Assembly (NCBI RefSeq): GCF_001613065.1 | Contig: NZ_BDBQ01000037.1 | Coordinates: 124,001-188,000 of the forward strand | DNA: 64,000 bases | Source of the DNA: Nocardia miyunensis NBRC 108239 | GTDB lineage: Bacteria > Actinomycetota > Actinomycetes > Mycobacteriales > Mycobacteriaceae | Reading direction: 5' to 3' | Shown: one piece after another, positions 8,896 to 16,755 of the stretch | Position numbering within the stretch: the first letter of the stretch is position 1 | Layout of the letters: every line of letters starts with the position of its first letter | Notes under the pieces: model-generated | The model's input: the letters and a program-made list of their open reading frames with translations, nothing else | Database searches by the model: none | Told to the model about the DNA's origin: nothing | Translations under genes and position numbers: made by a program

Positions 8896-9147
8896 GAGGG
8901 GATTCGCGGAAATTCCTCGATTCCGCCCACGGAACCCGAGCAGCTGTGACACGCGTCTCAAGATCAATGCCGCCGAGAGTACCGTTCTCAAACGCTCACG
9001 TCCGGATTATCAGCAGCCTGGAAGTGAACACTCGAGCAACCCGGGCCATCGAGCCCGGAGGCGGGCAACTCGCCGGAGGCGAGCATCGGCACGGCCCGTC
9101 GGATATCGTTCCGTGCGTTCGCTCCCTCGAAGAATGGCAGGTTCACA

Positions 9148-10188
9148 GTGAGTTCTGCGGTCGATACATCCGACGTCGCCTCACGGGTAGGGCACTACTA
9201 CCGCGTCGACGGCACGTACGAAGTCGGCCGGGAGAAGGTGCGCGAATACGCGCGGGCCGTGCAGGACTACCACCCCGCGCACTGGCACGAAGCCGCGGCG
9301 ACCGAACTCGGATACACCGGCCTGGTCGCACCGCTGACGTTCACCTGCATCCCGGCGATGGCGGCCAACCAGAAACTCTTCGAGACGGTGGTGGTCGGCT
9401 ACGACACCTTCGTCCAGACCGAGCAGGTCTTCGAGCAGTACAAGCCGATCGTGGCGGGGGATGTGCTGACCACCGACGTCGAACTGACCTCGGTGCGGAC
9501 CATCGCCGGAAAAGACCTGATCACCGTCACGAACACATTCACCGACCCGAAAGGCGAGGTGGTGCACATCATGCACACGACCGTCGTCGGCGTGACCGGC
9601 GAGGGCGTCGACCCCGACATCGTGCGGGCCGTCGACAACGTCATGGTGCACGGGGTGAACCTGCTGGGCCGCGGATCGCCGCAGACCGCGTCGGCGGACG
9701 AGACGCCGCTGCGCCCGGAAGCGGAGATGCGCTTCTCGGCCGAAGGCGCCGCGCGTATCCCTTCCACCGCGATGTCTTTCGACGACCTGGTCCTCGGCGC
9801 CGAACTCCCGATCCGCCAGGCCCGCATCTCCCGCGGCGACCTGGTCAACTACGCGGGCGCATCCGGTGACGCGAACCCGATCCACTGGAACGAGCGAATC
9901 GCCCGCCTCGCGGGCCTTCCCGACGTGATCGCCCACGGCATGCTCACGATGGGACTGGGCGCGGGATTCGTCTCGGCCTGGTCCGGCGACCCCGGCGCGG
10001 TGACCCGCTACGGAGTTCGTCTCTCCAACTACACCGTGGTCGACCTCAACGAGGGCGGCCGGATCGAGTACACCGGTCGCGTCAAATCCCTCGACCCCGA
10101 AACCCGCACCGCCGTCATCGCCATCGTCGCCAAGTCCGGCGGACGCAAGATCTTCGGCCTCGCCACCACCACCATGCGCTTCCGGTGA
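9148..10188 (+). CDS. hadAB: Fused (3R)-hydroxyacyl-ACP dehydratase HadA/HadB
   Basis: A 346-residue protein with two hot-dog domains. The N-terminal domain (about 15-150) is HadA-like: VGREKVREYARAVQDYHPAH and GYTGLVAPLTFTC. The C-terminal domain (about 200-346) is HadB-like with the hydratase-2 site YAGASGDANPIHWNERIA (catalytic Asp and His) and IAHGMLTMGL. In mycobacteria HadA and HadB are separate subunits that dehydrate the beta-hydroxyacyl-ACP during mycolic acid elongation (FAS-II); Nocardia-type genomes carry a fused form. The GTG start is at 9148. It appears to be transcribed alone, with about 280 bases to the divergent furA. Confidence 0.88.
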   Translation: MSSAVDTSDVASRVGHYYRVDGTYEVGREKVREYARAVQDYHPAHWHEAAATELGYTGLVAPLTFTCIPAMAANQKLFETVVVGYDTFVQTEQVFEQYKPIVAGDVLTTDVELTSVRTIAGKDLITVTNTFTDPKGEVVHIMHTTVVGVTGEGVDPDIVRAVDNVMVHGVNLLGRGSPQTASADETPLRPEAEMRFSAEGAARIPSTAMSFDDLVLGAELPIRQARISRGDLVNYAGASGDANPIHWNERIARLAGLPDVIAHGMLTMGLGAGFVSAWSGDPGAVTRYGVRLSNYTVVDLNEGGRIEYTGRVKSLDPETRTAVIAIVAKSGGRKIFGLATTTMRFR

Positions 10189-10309
10189 TCCTGCGGCCCC
10201 CCGACCTCGGGTTGTCAACGGCCCGAAGATGAACCGCGGCCGGGTTCGAAAGTCGAATGGGGGATCGCCCACCCGAGCGCAGGATGAGCTCTTCAGCGCA
10301 GATTGACAC

Positions 10310-10475
10310 GGCGACGGTGCGGAAACGAGGGCGCGCTCGAATTCTGCTGTGGCGCTGAAGATTTGGAAGAATATATGCCTGATTGCGGTGGGGTATCGAT
10401 CCCCTGATCGAGCGCGACCAGGTCGACGCCACCATCTTGAAGGATCAGCGACAGCCCGATAATGTGCGCGAAGGA
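10310..10475 (-). pseudogene. Serine recombinase (resolvase/invertase) remnant
   Basis: On the minus strand, directly past the sigma factor stop, the frame reads FAHIIGLSLILQDGGVDLVA then LDQGIDT. After a one-base frame change it continues HIFFQIFSATAEFERALVS. Joined, these match the end of the catalytic domain of site-specific serine recombinases (VDLVxLDQGIDT...FFQILGAIAEFEHAL). The N-terminus with the catalytic Ser and the C-terminal DNA-binding region are both gone. It is a short, frameshifted leftover, probably of a transposon resolvase or invertase that once inserted here. No terminal repeats were found around it. Confidence 0.7.
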
Positions 10476-10482
10476 GCCGGGA

Positions 10483-11379
10483 TCAACGGCCCAGTGCGGT
10501 TTCCTTGCGTAGGTGGTTGAGCTTATCCGGGTTGCGCACATAGTAGAGCCCTGTGACCAGCCTGTTGTCGATCCGCACCGCCACGACGCCGTCGATCTCT
10601 CCGTCGAGCCGGATGATCAGAGCGGGCCAGCCGTTGACCTGAGCCGGTTCGGCCGATGCCCGCCCGCCCATCCAGCCTGTGCCGCCGCTCAGCACACGCA
10701 CCACGCGATCGGCGCCCATGATGGGTCGCAGCGTCGCCTGCTTGACTCCGCCGCCGTCGCCCAGGAAGACGACGTCCGGCGCAAGGATGTCGAGCAGACC
10801 CTGCAGATCGCCCGTTTCGACTGCTCGTTGGAAAGCTCCGAGCGCATGTCGCGCCTCGACCGCGGTCACGGCACCGCGTGGCTGGCGTGCGGCCACGTGC
10901 GCGCGGGCACGGTGCGCGATCTGGCGGATCGCGGCAGGGCTCTTGTCCACGGCGTGCGCGATCTCGTCATAAGCCAAATCGAACACTTCGCGCAACACGA
11001 ACACCGCCCGCTCGGTCGGGGCGAGCGTCTCGAGCACCAGCAGCATCGCCATCGAGAGGTTCTCGGCCAGTTCGACATTCTCGGCGACGTCGGGCGTGGT
11101 GAGCAGTGGCTCGGGCAACCAGGGACCGACATAGAACTCCCGGCGCCGGCCGAGGGCGCGCAGTCGCCGGATTGCCTGCCGGGTGGCGATCCTGACCAGG
11201 AACGCGCGGTGATCGCGCACCGAACCGAGATCGACGGCCGCCCATTGCAGCCAGGTCTCCTGCAGGACGTCCTCGGCATCGGCGGCCGAGCCGAGCATTT
11301 CGTATGCCACCGTGAACAACAGGTTGCGGTGGGCGACGAAGGCCTCGGTCGCGGGGTCGGTGCGTTCGTCCTCGCTCAT
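10483..11379 (-). CDS. sigJ: ECF41-type RNA polymerase sigma factor (SigJ-like)
   Basis: A 298-residue extracytoplasmic-function sigma factor. Region 2 is FTVAYEMLGSAADAEDVLQE, region 4 is LAPTERAVFVLREVFDLAY plus EIAHAVDKSPAAIRQIAHRA. A C-terminal SnoaL-like domain (about 180-290) follows, with the ECF41 marks DGGG (in FLGDGGGVKQ) and NPDKL near the end. In ECF41 factors this extension acts as a built-in regulator in place of an anti-sigma factor. These factors usually drive an adjacent carboxymuconolactone decarboxylase, oxidoreductase or epimerase gene; here the divergent neighbour is an NAD(P)-binding reductase. A GGAG-type ribosome site precedes the ATG. Confidence 0.92.
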   Translation of the reverse strand: MSEDERTDPATEAFVAHRNLLFTVAYEMLGSAADAEDVLQETWLQWAAVDLGSVRDHRAFLVRIATRQAIRRLRALGRRREFYVGPWLPEPLLTTPDVAENVELAENLSMAMLLVLETLAPTERAVFVLREVFDLAYDEIAHAVDKSPAAIRQIAHRARAHVAARQPRGAVTAVEARHALGAFQRAVETGDLQGLLDILAPDVVFLGDGGGVKQATLRPIMGADRVVRVLSGGTGWMGGRASAEPAQVNGWPALIIRLDGEIDGVVAVRIDNRLVTGLYYVRNPDKLNHLRKETALGR

Positions 11380-11435
11380 GTCGCGCTCCTTTTTGTGGAC
11401 GATGTCGTTGCATCAGTGGCGCGCCCCGCCCGCTT

Positions 11436-11483
11436 TGTGACACCCGGACGCAGTGGCGCTCGTCACAGGGCCGTGCTGTCACA
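11436..11483. promoter_or_regulatory. TGTCACA motifs in the sigJ/reductase divergent region
   Basis: TGTCACA, the reported -35 type element of ECF41 promoters, occurs facing sigJ (reverse strand, 11436-11442) and facing the reductase (forward, 11477-11483). A further CGTCACA is at 11461-11467. The expected CGTC about 16 bases downstream is not clearly present on either side, so the -10 halves are unresolved. Confidence 0.45.
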
Positions 11484-11542
11484 GGTCCGCGGTCGCCGGG
11501 CACTCGTGTTCGCCCAGTTACCCAGGAGAAAGGACACCCGTC

Positions 11543-12238
11543 ATGCGTATCACCGTCTTCGGCGCCAATGGTCGTACCGGTCGCCTGCTCACCGCCCAGG
11601 CACTGGCCGCCGGGCATCAGGTCACCGCGGTCACCCGGCAGCCGAAATCGTTCCCGCTGCACCACGATCGGCTCGAGGTCATCCGCGCCGACGTGCTCGA
11701 CCCGGTGACCGTCGATGTCGCCGTGACGCAGCGCGATGCGGTCCTGTCCACGCTCGGCGTTCCCCCTAGAAAGGAACCGATCAGCACCTATTCGGCCGGT
11801 ACGGCCAATATCGTCGCCGCGATGCAACGCCACCGGGTGCGGCGCCTGGCCGTGGTCAGCTCCAGCGGAGTCGACCCGCACCCGTACACCGACGGCGGGA
11901 TCCTGTTCAACCGGGTGCTACTGCCATATGTGACGCGGGTGCTGGGAAAGACGCTCTACCACGACATGCGGCGGATGGAAACGCTGATCCGCGCCACCGA
12001 TCTGGACTGGACGATCGTGCGCCCCAACGGGCTCTACCATCTACCTACGGTCACCGACTACACCGTGGTCGAAGGCCACGCCGACGGCCGTTTCACCGCA
12101 CGCGCGGACCTGGCGGCGAGCCTGCTGGCCGTGCTGGACGACGACCGCTACCTGCGCACCACGATCAGCGTCATCACCACTGCCGACAACCCGACCATGT
12201 TCCAGTGGATTCGTCGCGAAGCGCTGGCCGAACACTGA
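11543..12238 (+). CDS. NAD(P)-binding reductase (atypical SDR), likely SigJ target
   Basis: A 231-residue Rossmann-fold protein starting MRITVFGANGRTGRLLTAQA, with the GxxGxxG dinucleotide site at residues 8-13. RRLAVVSSSGVDPHPYT and LDWTIVRPNGLYHLP follow the NmrA/YwnB-type atypical SDR pattern. No canonical YxxxK pair is obvious, as usual for NAD(P)H-binding (PF13460) members, so it may reduce a small substrate or sense NADPH. AGGAGAAAGG precedes the ATG. It is divergent from an ECF41 sigma factor, whose known targets are of this reductase/epimerase class, so control by SigJ is likely. Confidence 0.88.
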   Translation: MRITVFGANGRTGRLLTAQALAAGHQVTAVTRQPKSFPLHHDRLEVIRADVLDPVTVDVAVTQRDAVLSTLGVPPRKEPISTYSAGTANIVAAMQRHRVRRLAVVSSSGVDPHPYTDGGILFNRVLLPYVTRVLGKTLYHDMRRMETLIRATDLDWTIVRPNGLYHLPTVTDYTVVEGHADGRFTARADLAASLLAVLDDDRYLRTTISVITTADNPTMFQWIRREALAEH

Positions 12239-12391
12239 AGGATCGCAGACGGCTTCGACGCGGATATCTGTGCGCCGGGGCAGACATCTATACGGTGGTC
12301 ACGTCCCGGTGAACCCGCGTGCCGCTCCCGAGGACGCCCACGGTCCATCGGTGATCGGGCGGCGGGAGTCACCGGGCGCTGCGCGGGACGG

Positions 12392-15300
12392 TCACGATCC
12401 GGCCGCACGCCGGGTACGGCGGGCGCTGTCCTCATCAGCGATCGCCCGGAACACCGATTCGGGCAGCGGCGGGATCGACGGGTCCGTCCCCGGATCGGTG
12501 AGCAGCGCCCACAGCGGTGGTCCCGCGTCGAGAATCGGTCTCAGGAGCCCGATCTCGGTCAGCCCGGCCGTCGTCGCCGCGGCCAGCCGGCGAGCTCGCG
12601 CGATCTGCCCGGTTTTCGACAGGCACTGCGCCAGTAGAAGATTCGCCGCCGCGAGCGCCCGGGGGCGGGCCTGATCGGTCATCTTGTCCGCCAGCTGCTG
12701 CGCCGCGGTGGCGGCCACTTCCGGCGCGATGCCCGAATCCGGCAGCAGGGCCAGCTGTATGAAGTTGTAGCGCATGGCATCTCGGGTCAACTCCCCGGTT
12801 CCGGTAGGTTCGCGCGAGTCGTCCGTGAGCTGGAGTGCGGACAGGCCGGTGCCGCCGAGACAGATCTGCTCTCCGATGATGTGCGCGGCCAGCCGCGGCA
12901 ACCGCTGTTCCTCGGCGACACGCATCCCGGCCGCCAGCCGATCCCGCGCCTCCTCGAATTTGCCCAGTGCCGCTTTGGCCCGGGCGCCGGTCACATAACA
13001 GGCGATCATGAAATCGGGGGCCCCCAGCGTCGCGCCGAGCTCGAACGCGGCGTCCAGATAGGTCTCCGCCTCGGTGACTTCGTTTCTCTCGTAGAGGATT
13101 TCGCCGAGCAGAGCGCCTGCCAGCCGCGCGGCCAGCCCCGGCTTCCGGCGCCCGGTCATGGCAACGCGCATCGCCTTGCGCAGAAAATAGTCGGCGGCGC
13201 GGATGTCGAGTTGCTCATGCGCCGCGATGGCACTCATACAGTACGCGTACACCTTGCTGAGCTGGCTGCTGGGATCGGCCAGATACCGGGCCGCACGCTC
13301 CCTGCAGGTCTTGGCCGCCTCGAAATCGAAACGGGCGATATCCAGGTAGGCCGCGACGACCGCGGCCGCGGCGGTGTACCACGGCTCGAATCGATCGGGG
13401 TCGGCCAGTGGTGCGGCGATCAGTTCGGCGGTGCCCTCGGTCCGGTCGGCGAGCATCGCGCTGACCCCTTCGATGAGACGGCATCGATCACGCAGGTCCT
13501 CGGCTGCCCGGATATCTGCCGCCGCGTCGAGTGCGACGCTGGCCCGGCCGATGGCCGTACGCGCAGTGTCGTTCTGGCGCAGCGTCATAGCCGCCAGGGC
13601 GATGACGATCAGCAGGTGCGGCCGGTGTGCGGTGGCCTCGTCGGGGAGCGAATCGGCCAGCGCGAGAAGAGTGGTCGCCTGTCCCTGTTCGAGCAGGCGG
13701 AGCCCGGCGCTCTCGACCCATTGCGCGGCGCGTTCGTCGTCCCCGGCGATCAGGGCGTGGGTGACCGCGTCGCCGAGCTGATCGTGCTCGGCGAACCATT
13801 CGGCCGCCCGCCGATGCAGCTCGGGGATGCGTTCGCGGTGGGTACGTTCGAGGCGACGTTGCAGATAGTCGGCGAACAGGTGGTGATAGCGGAACCATTC
13901 GCCGTTCTCGTCGAGGCGGCGCAGGAACAGATTTCGTTCCTCGACCAGCTCGAGCATCGATTGCCCGTCGGTGACCTGCGCCAGGGTCGCGGCCAGGCCC
14001 GCACACACGCGCCGGGGGAGCGCGGTCGCCATCATGAACTCGACGAGTTCGGGTTCCAGCGAATTCAACACGTTCTCGGCGAGGAATTCGCCGATCGCGT
14101 AGTGGCTGCCGGAGATGGCGTCGAGAAGTTCGGCCGGATCGGCCTGGTCGTGTCGCAACGAGACGGCCGCGAGTTGCAGTGCGGCAACCCATCCCTCGGT
14201 GGATTCGGTCAAGCGGGCCGCCTCACGGCGGTCCATCGCGATGCCGCCGGTTCGCGACAGCAGCGCCTGTGCCTCCTCGGTGGTGAAACGCAGTGCGGCG
14301 GAATCGATCTCGACCAATTCGTCGTGCACACGCAGCGAACCCAGCTCGAGTCCGGATCTGGTCCGGGTGGTCACGATCAGCTGCAGGTGGTGGCAGGCCT
14401 GATCGAGCAGGAAGCGCAGGTCCGCCCGCGTCGCCTCGCTGGTGACCGCGTCCCAGTCGTCGATCACCACGGCCGTCTGCTGTTTGCGGCGGTGGATGTC
14501 GTTGATCATCGCGGTCAGCGCGAAACGTTCGCCCTCACTCCCGGCCTCTTGCAGCGCGAGCCCGATCTGGCTGTCGAACCCGGGATCCACGCGTTGGAGG
14601 GCGTCGATCAGGTGGGTGCAGAAGGTCACCCCGTTGTTGTCGTCGGAGCCGATCGTGAGCCAGGCGATACGAACCCCGGACTCGGCCAGCTGTTCGGCCA
14701 ATTGCACTGCCGCGCAGCTCTTCCCGAAGCCCGCCGGGGCGTGGATCAGGGTGAGGCGTTTGCGTTCGCCCCGGCTCAGCAGACGTGCCAGGCGCGGGCG
14801 CGGCACCAACTCGCGCGGCGCTCGCATCGGGCGGAAGCGAGTGTTCGGCGCCGGGGGCACCGCGGCGCTGGGCCTGCTCGGCTCCGGGGCCGGGGCGTGC
14901 GCGAGGGCGCTGGAATCTCCACCGGCCGCCGCGGCGATCGGCATCTCGGTGACCGGAAATCCCATCCGGCGCTGCACCTGCCGGAGTATTTCACCGAATT
15001 CCGCGGCGGAGGCGGGACGCTGCGAAGGCTCCGGCGACATCGCCTCGGCCAGCGCGGGTCCGATCTCCTGCGGCAGTTCGGCCGAGCCCAGCGGATCTCG
15101 TGTGAGCCGGACGAAGTGGGACACGACGTTCTCTCCGGTCGAACGCTCGAAGGGAACGTGTCCGCTCAGTACCGTGAACAGCGTCGCGCCCAGGCCGTAG
15201 ATGTCGGATCGAACGGTCGAGGACCGTCCGAGCAGGACCTCGGGTGCGGTGTAAGCCGGTGAGCCCGTGACCTCCCCGGTGCCGGTCTCGAAATCCCCGA

Positions 15301-15826
15301 CCAGATGGGCTATCCCGAAATCGCACAACTGCGGCTCGCCGTAGTCGGAGATCAGGACGTTGGGGGGCTTGACGTCCCGGTGCAGAATTCCGCGCCGGTG
15401 GGCCGTCTCCAGCGCGCCGGCGAGTTTCACGCCGATCGCGAGCGCGCTCGCGGCATCCAGCGGTCCCGAGTCCTTGATCGCGTCGTGCAGTGAACCGCGC
15501 GAGCAGAAGGGCAGCACCAGATACGGCTCGCCGGTGGCGGTGACGTCCACGTGCAGGACGGTGACGATGTTGGGATGGCCGGAAAGCAGGCCCATACTGC
15601 GCTGTTCGCGCAGGAATCGCTCGAGATCGGCGTTCCCGTAGCCGGGTCGGAGCACCTTGACGGCCACCGGACGGGTCAGTGCCCGTTCGGTGCAGCGGAA
15701 TACCGCACCGAAGCCGCCCCGACCGATCAGCTCCGCGTGCTCGAACCCTTCGGCTTCCAGCTCCGCTTCGATTCCGAGAATCGCATGTCGCTGGGTGCTC
15801 GACGGATTGTGGTCTACCGGGTGCAT
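12392..15826 (-). CDS. pknK: Large Ser/Thr protein kinase with MalT-like NTPase and TPR region (PknK-like)
   Basis: A 1144-residue protein. Residues 30-290 are a Hanks-type kinase: GRGGFG (35-40), K57 in VAVKVL, HRD (149-151), DFG (169-171) and APE (194-196), so catalysis should be intact. A Pro/Ala linker follows, then a MalT/STAND NTPase with Walker A APAGFGKS (363-370) and Walker B-like TAVVIDDWDA. The C-terminal half (about 690-1130) is alpha-helical repeat of TPR type. The order matches M. tuberculosis PknK (about 1110 residues), a soluble kinase that adjusts growth and transcription. Unlike LuxR-type MalT regulators, no C-terminal HTH is visible. It has no transmembrane segment. Confidence 0.92.
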   Translation of the reverse strand: MHPVDHNPSSTQRHAILGIEAELEAEGFEHAELIGRGGFGAVFRCTERALTRPVAVKVLRPGYGNADLERFLREQRSMGLLSGHPNIVTVLHVDVTATGEPYLVLPFCSRGSLHDAIKDSGPLDAASALAIGVKLAGALETAHRRGILHRDVKPPNVLISDYGEPQLCDFGIAHLVGDFETGTGEVTGSPAYTAPEVLLGRSSTVRSDIYGLGATLFTVLSGHVPFERSTGENVVSHFVRLTRDPLGSAELPQEIGPALAEAMSPEPSQRPASAAEFGEILRQVQRRMGFPVTEMPIAAAAGGDSSALAHAPAPEPSRPSAAVPPAPNTRFRPMRAPRELVPRPRLARLLSRGERKRLTLIHAPAGFGKSCAAVQLAEQLAESGVRIAWLTIGSDDNNGVTFCTHLIDALQRVDPGFDSQIGLALQEAGSEGERFALTAMINDIHRRKQQTAVVIDDWDAVTSEATRADLRFLLDQACHHLQLIVTTRTRSGLELGSLRVHDELVEIDSAALRFTTEEAQALLSRTGGIAMDRREAARLTESTEGWVAALQLAAVSLRHDQADPAELLDAISGSHYAIGEFLAENVLNSLEPELVEFMMATALPRRVCAGLAATLAQVTDGQSMLELVEERNLFLRRLDENGEWFRYHHLFADYLQRRLERTHRERIPELHRRAAEWFAEHDQLGDAVTHALIAGDDERAAQWVESAGLRLLEQGQATTLLALADSLPDEATAHRPHLLIVIALAAMTLRQNDTARTAIGRASVALDAAADIRAAEDLRDRCRLIEGVSAMLADRTEGTAELIAAPLADPDRFEPWYTAAAAVVAAYLDIARFDFEAAKTCRERAARYLADPSSQLSKVYAYCMSAIAAHEQLDIRAADYFLRKAMRVAMTGRRKPGLAARLAGALLGEILYERNEVTEAETYLDAAFELGATLGAPDFMIACYVTGARAKAALGKFEEARDRLAAGMRVAEEQRLPRLAAHIIGEQICLGGTGLSALQLTDDSREPTGTGELTRDAMRYNFIQLALLPDSGIAPEVAATAAQQLADKMTDQARPRALAAANLLLAQCLSKTGQIARARRLAAATTAGLTEIGLLRPILDAGPPLWALLTDPGTDPSIPPLPESVFRAIADEDSARRTRRAAGS

Positions 15827-16151
15827 GCCACTGTCCTCGATGCGATTCGTGGATCAAGGATACGTCCGTCCGCGGCCGAATTGTGTGCTGTACGTTCGCC
15901 TGGGTACTCGGCCGCCGGATCGGTCAGTGCTGCGGCGGCGTGGGCGGCGGGCAGAAGATGCCGCAGGGATCGGCGGCAGTCAGGGGGAGATCACCGCCGC
16001 TGCGGAGGCGGTGCAGGATCCTCACCGTCCGTGCGGTTTGGATCACGGTTCCAGCCCGGAGCTGTCGAACCGGCTCACGCGGGCGGCATCGTCGATGGAG
16101 CAGATCATCCTGCCTCTGTAATGGGCGTGCGACGAGACAAGGGATGGAACA

Positions 16152-16176
16152 GATGTGACGTCCCGGCCATCACATC
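16152..16176. repeat. Inverted repeat GATGTGA-N11-TCACATC
   Basis: Perfect 7-base arms separated by 11 bases. The spacing is too wide for a CRP site (TGTGA-N6-TCACA) although the arms contain the same half-sites. No gene starts within 300 bases, so its role is unclear. Confidence 0.45.
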
Positions 16177-16184
16177 CACTCTAC

Positions 16185-16199
16185 TTGACATAATGTCAA
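16185..16199. repeat. Palindrome TTGACAT-A-ATGTCAA
   Basis: A perfect 7-1-7 palindrome, the geometry of Fur-family boxes and of several TetR/GntR operators. The left arm also contains a consensus -35 hexamer (TTGACA). It lies nine bases after the GATGTGA/TCACATC repeat. Confidence 0.55.
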
Positions 16200-16368
16200 T
16201 TATCGGCGCAATAACGTGGCCGGGCGGAGCGGGTAATTGCGTTGCTGCGCACCGATGTCCGACCCAGAAAGGGCGAGAGCGGTCCAGTTGGAGTTGAGAG
16301 GTGTCCGGCGGGATGCGGGGTTTTATCCAGAAATGCCTGCGAGTGTCCGGATTCTATTCACCGTCTGA

Positions 16369-16381
16369 TGCATATTATGCA
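16369..16381. repeat. Palindrome TGCATA-T-TATGCA
   Basis: A perfect 6-1-6 palindrome in an A/T-rich patch, ten bases before the palindrome at 16391. The pair could bind one dimeric repressor each or a tetramer. Confidence 0.5.
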
Positions 16382-16390
16382 CCCGCGGTA

Positions 16391-16405
16391 ACGTCACAGT
16401 GACGT
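16391..16405. repeat. Palindrome ACGTCAC-A-GTGACGT
   Basis: A perfect 7-1-7 palindrome 74 bases before the first small ORF. A degenerate copy, ACGTCAC-T-GTGATGA, lies at 17828-17842 just past the last small gene of the same run, so near-copies flank the group. Confidence 0.55.
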
Positions 16406-16478
16406 ATGTGGCTGATGCTGCTCCGGCGTGTGCGGCTTTTGTGCCTAACTCGGTAGTTCGGCTTCATCCGCGTTGAAT

Positions 16479-16631
16479 ATGGATGTTCTCGGCCTGCTCG
16501 ATAATCTTGTGGGTTGTCGGCGCGAGTTCGTGAATATCGCAACGACCCGCATCGACGCCATGGAAAATCTGCCACCACTGCCGTTTCACGATTTCAATCG
16601 CGATGGTCGCCGTGGTACGCAAAGAATGTAG
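16479..16631 (+). CDS. Small ORF, 50 residues, unknown
   Basis: The frame reads MDVLGLLDNLVGCRREFVNI and goes on to end in GRRGTQRM. Its amino-acid make-up (Asn, Phe, Ile, Asp) is unlike the Arg/Ala/Pro-rich shadows common in this DNA, which is the main reason to list it. No family is recognised and no strong ribosome site precedes it. It overlaps the next small ORF by 29 bases in a different frame. The two could instead be one gene split by a frameshift around 16603-16631. Confidence 0.3.
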   Translation: MDVLGLLDNLVGCRREFVNIATTRIDAMENLPPLPFHDFNRDGRRGTQRM

Positions 16632-16755
16632 AATCGAACCGGTTGCCCGACAGCAGATCCTGTCCCAAATGTTGTGGCACGTCTACGAATATCGTCATAC
16701 CCGATTCATCGAAGCTACACAACACCGTGCTGACACCACCATGTGCGAGCGATGA
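16603..16755 (+). CDS. Small ORF, 50 residues, coupled to next gene
   Basis: The product begins MVAVVRKECRIEPVARQQIL and continues through MLWHVYEYRHTRFIEATQ, a coherent, mostly helical-looking sequence with no known family. Its TGA overlaps the ATG of the following gene (ATGA at 16752-16755), the usual sign of translational coupling. It was too short for ordinary gene finders. It may be an independent peptide, or the second half of a frameshifted gene begun at 16479. Confidence 0.4.
   Translation: MVAVVRKECRIEPVARQQILSQMLWHVYEYRHTRFIEATQHRADTTMCER

Larger units (their letters stand above)
15827..16478. other. Gene-poor region with four palindromes
   Basis: About 650 bases without a supported gene, upstream of pknK and of the small-gene run at 16479. 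From about 16140 the sequence becomes visibly less GC-rich than the rest of the window. Four inverted repeats cluster in 16152-16405 and are listed separately. The part near 15830-15900 should contain the pknK promoter. Confidence 0.55.

Noticed and set aside
8891..9151. Plus-strand ORF between furA and hadAB
   Set aside because: Arg-rich shadow-type composition and overlap with the hadAB start. No family resemblance.
12881..15262. Long open frame on the plus strand opposite pknK
   Set aside because: It is a codon-bias shadow: the minus-strand frame has complete kinase and NTPase motifs, while this one has none.
16152..16176. GATGTGA...TCACATC as a CRP site
   Set aside because: Half-sites fit, but the arms are too far apart for the TGTGA-N6-TCACA geometry.
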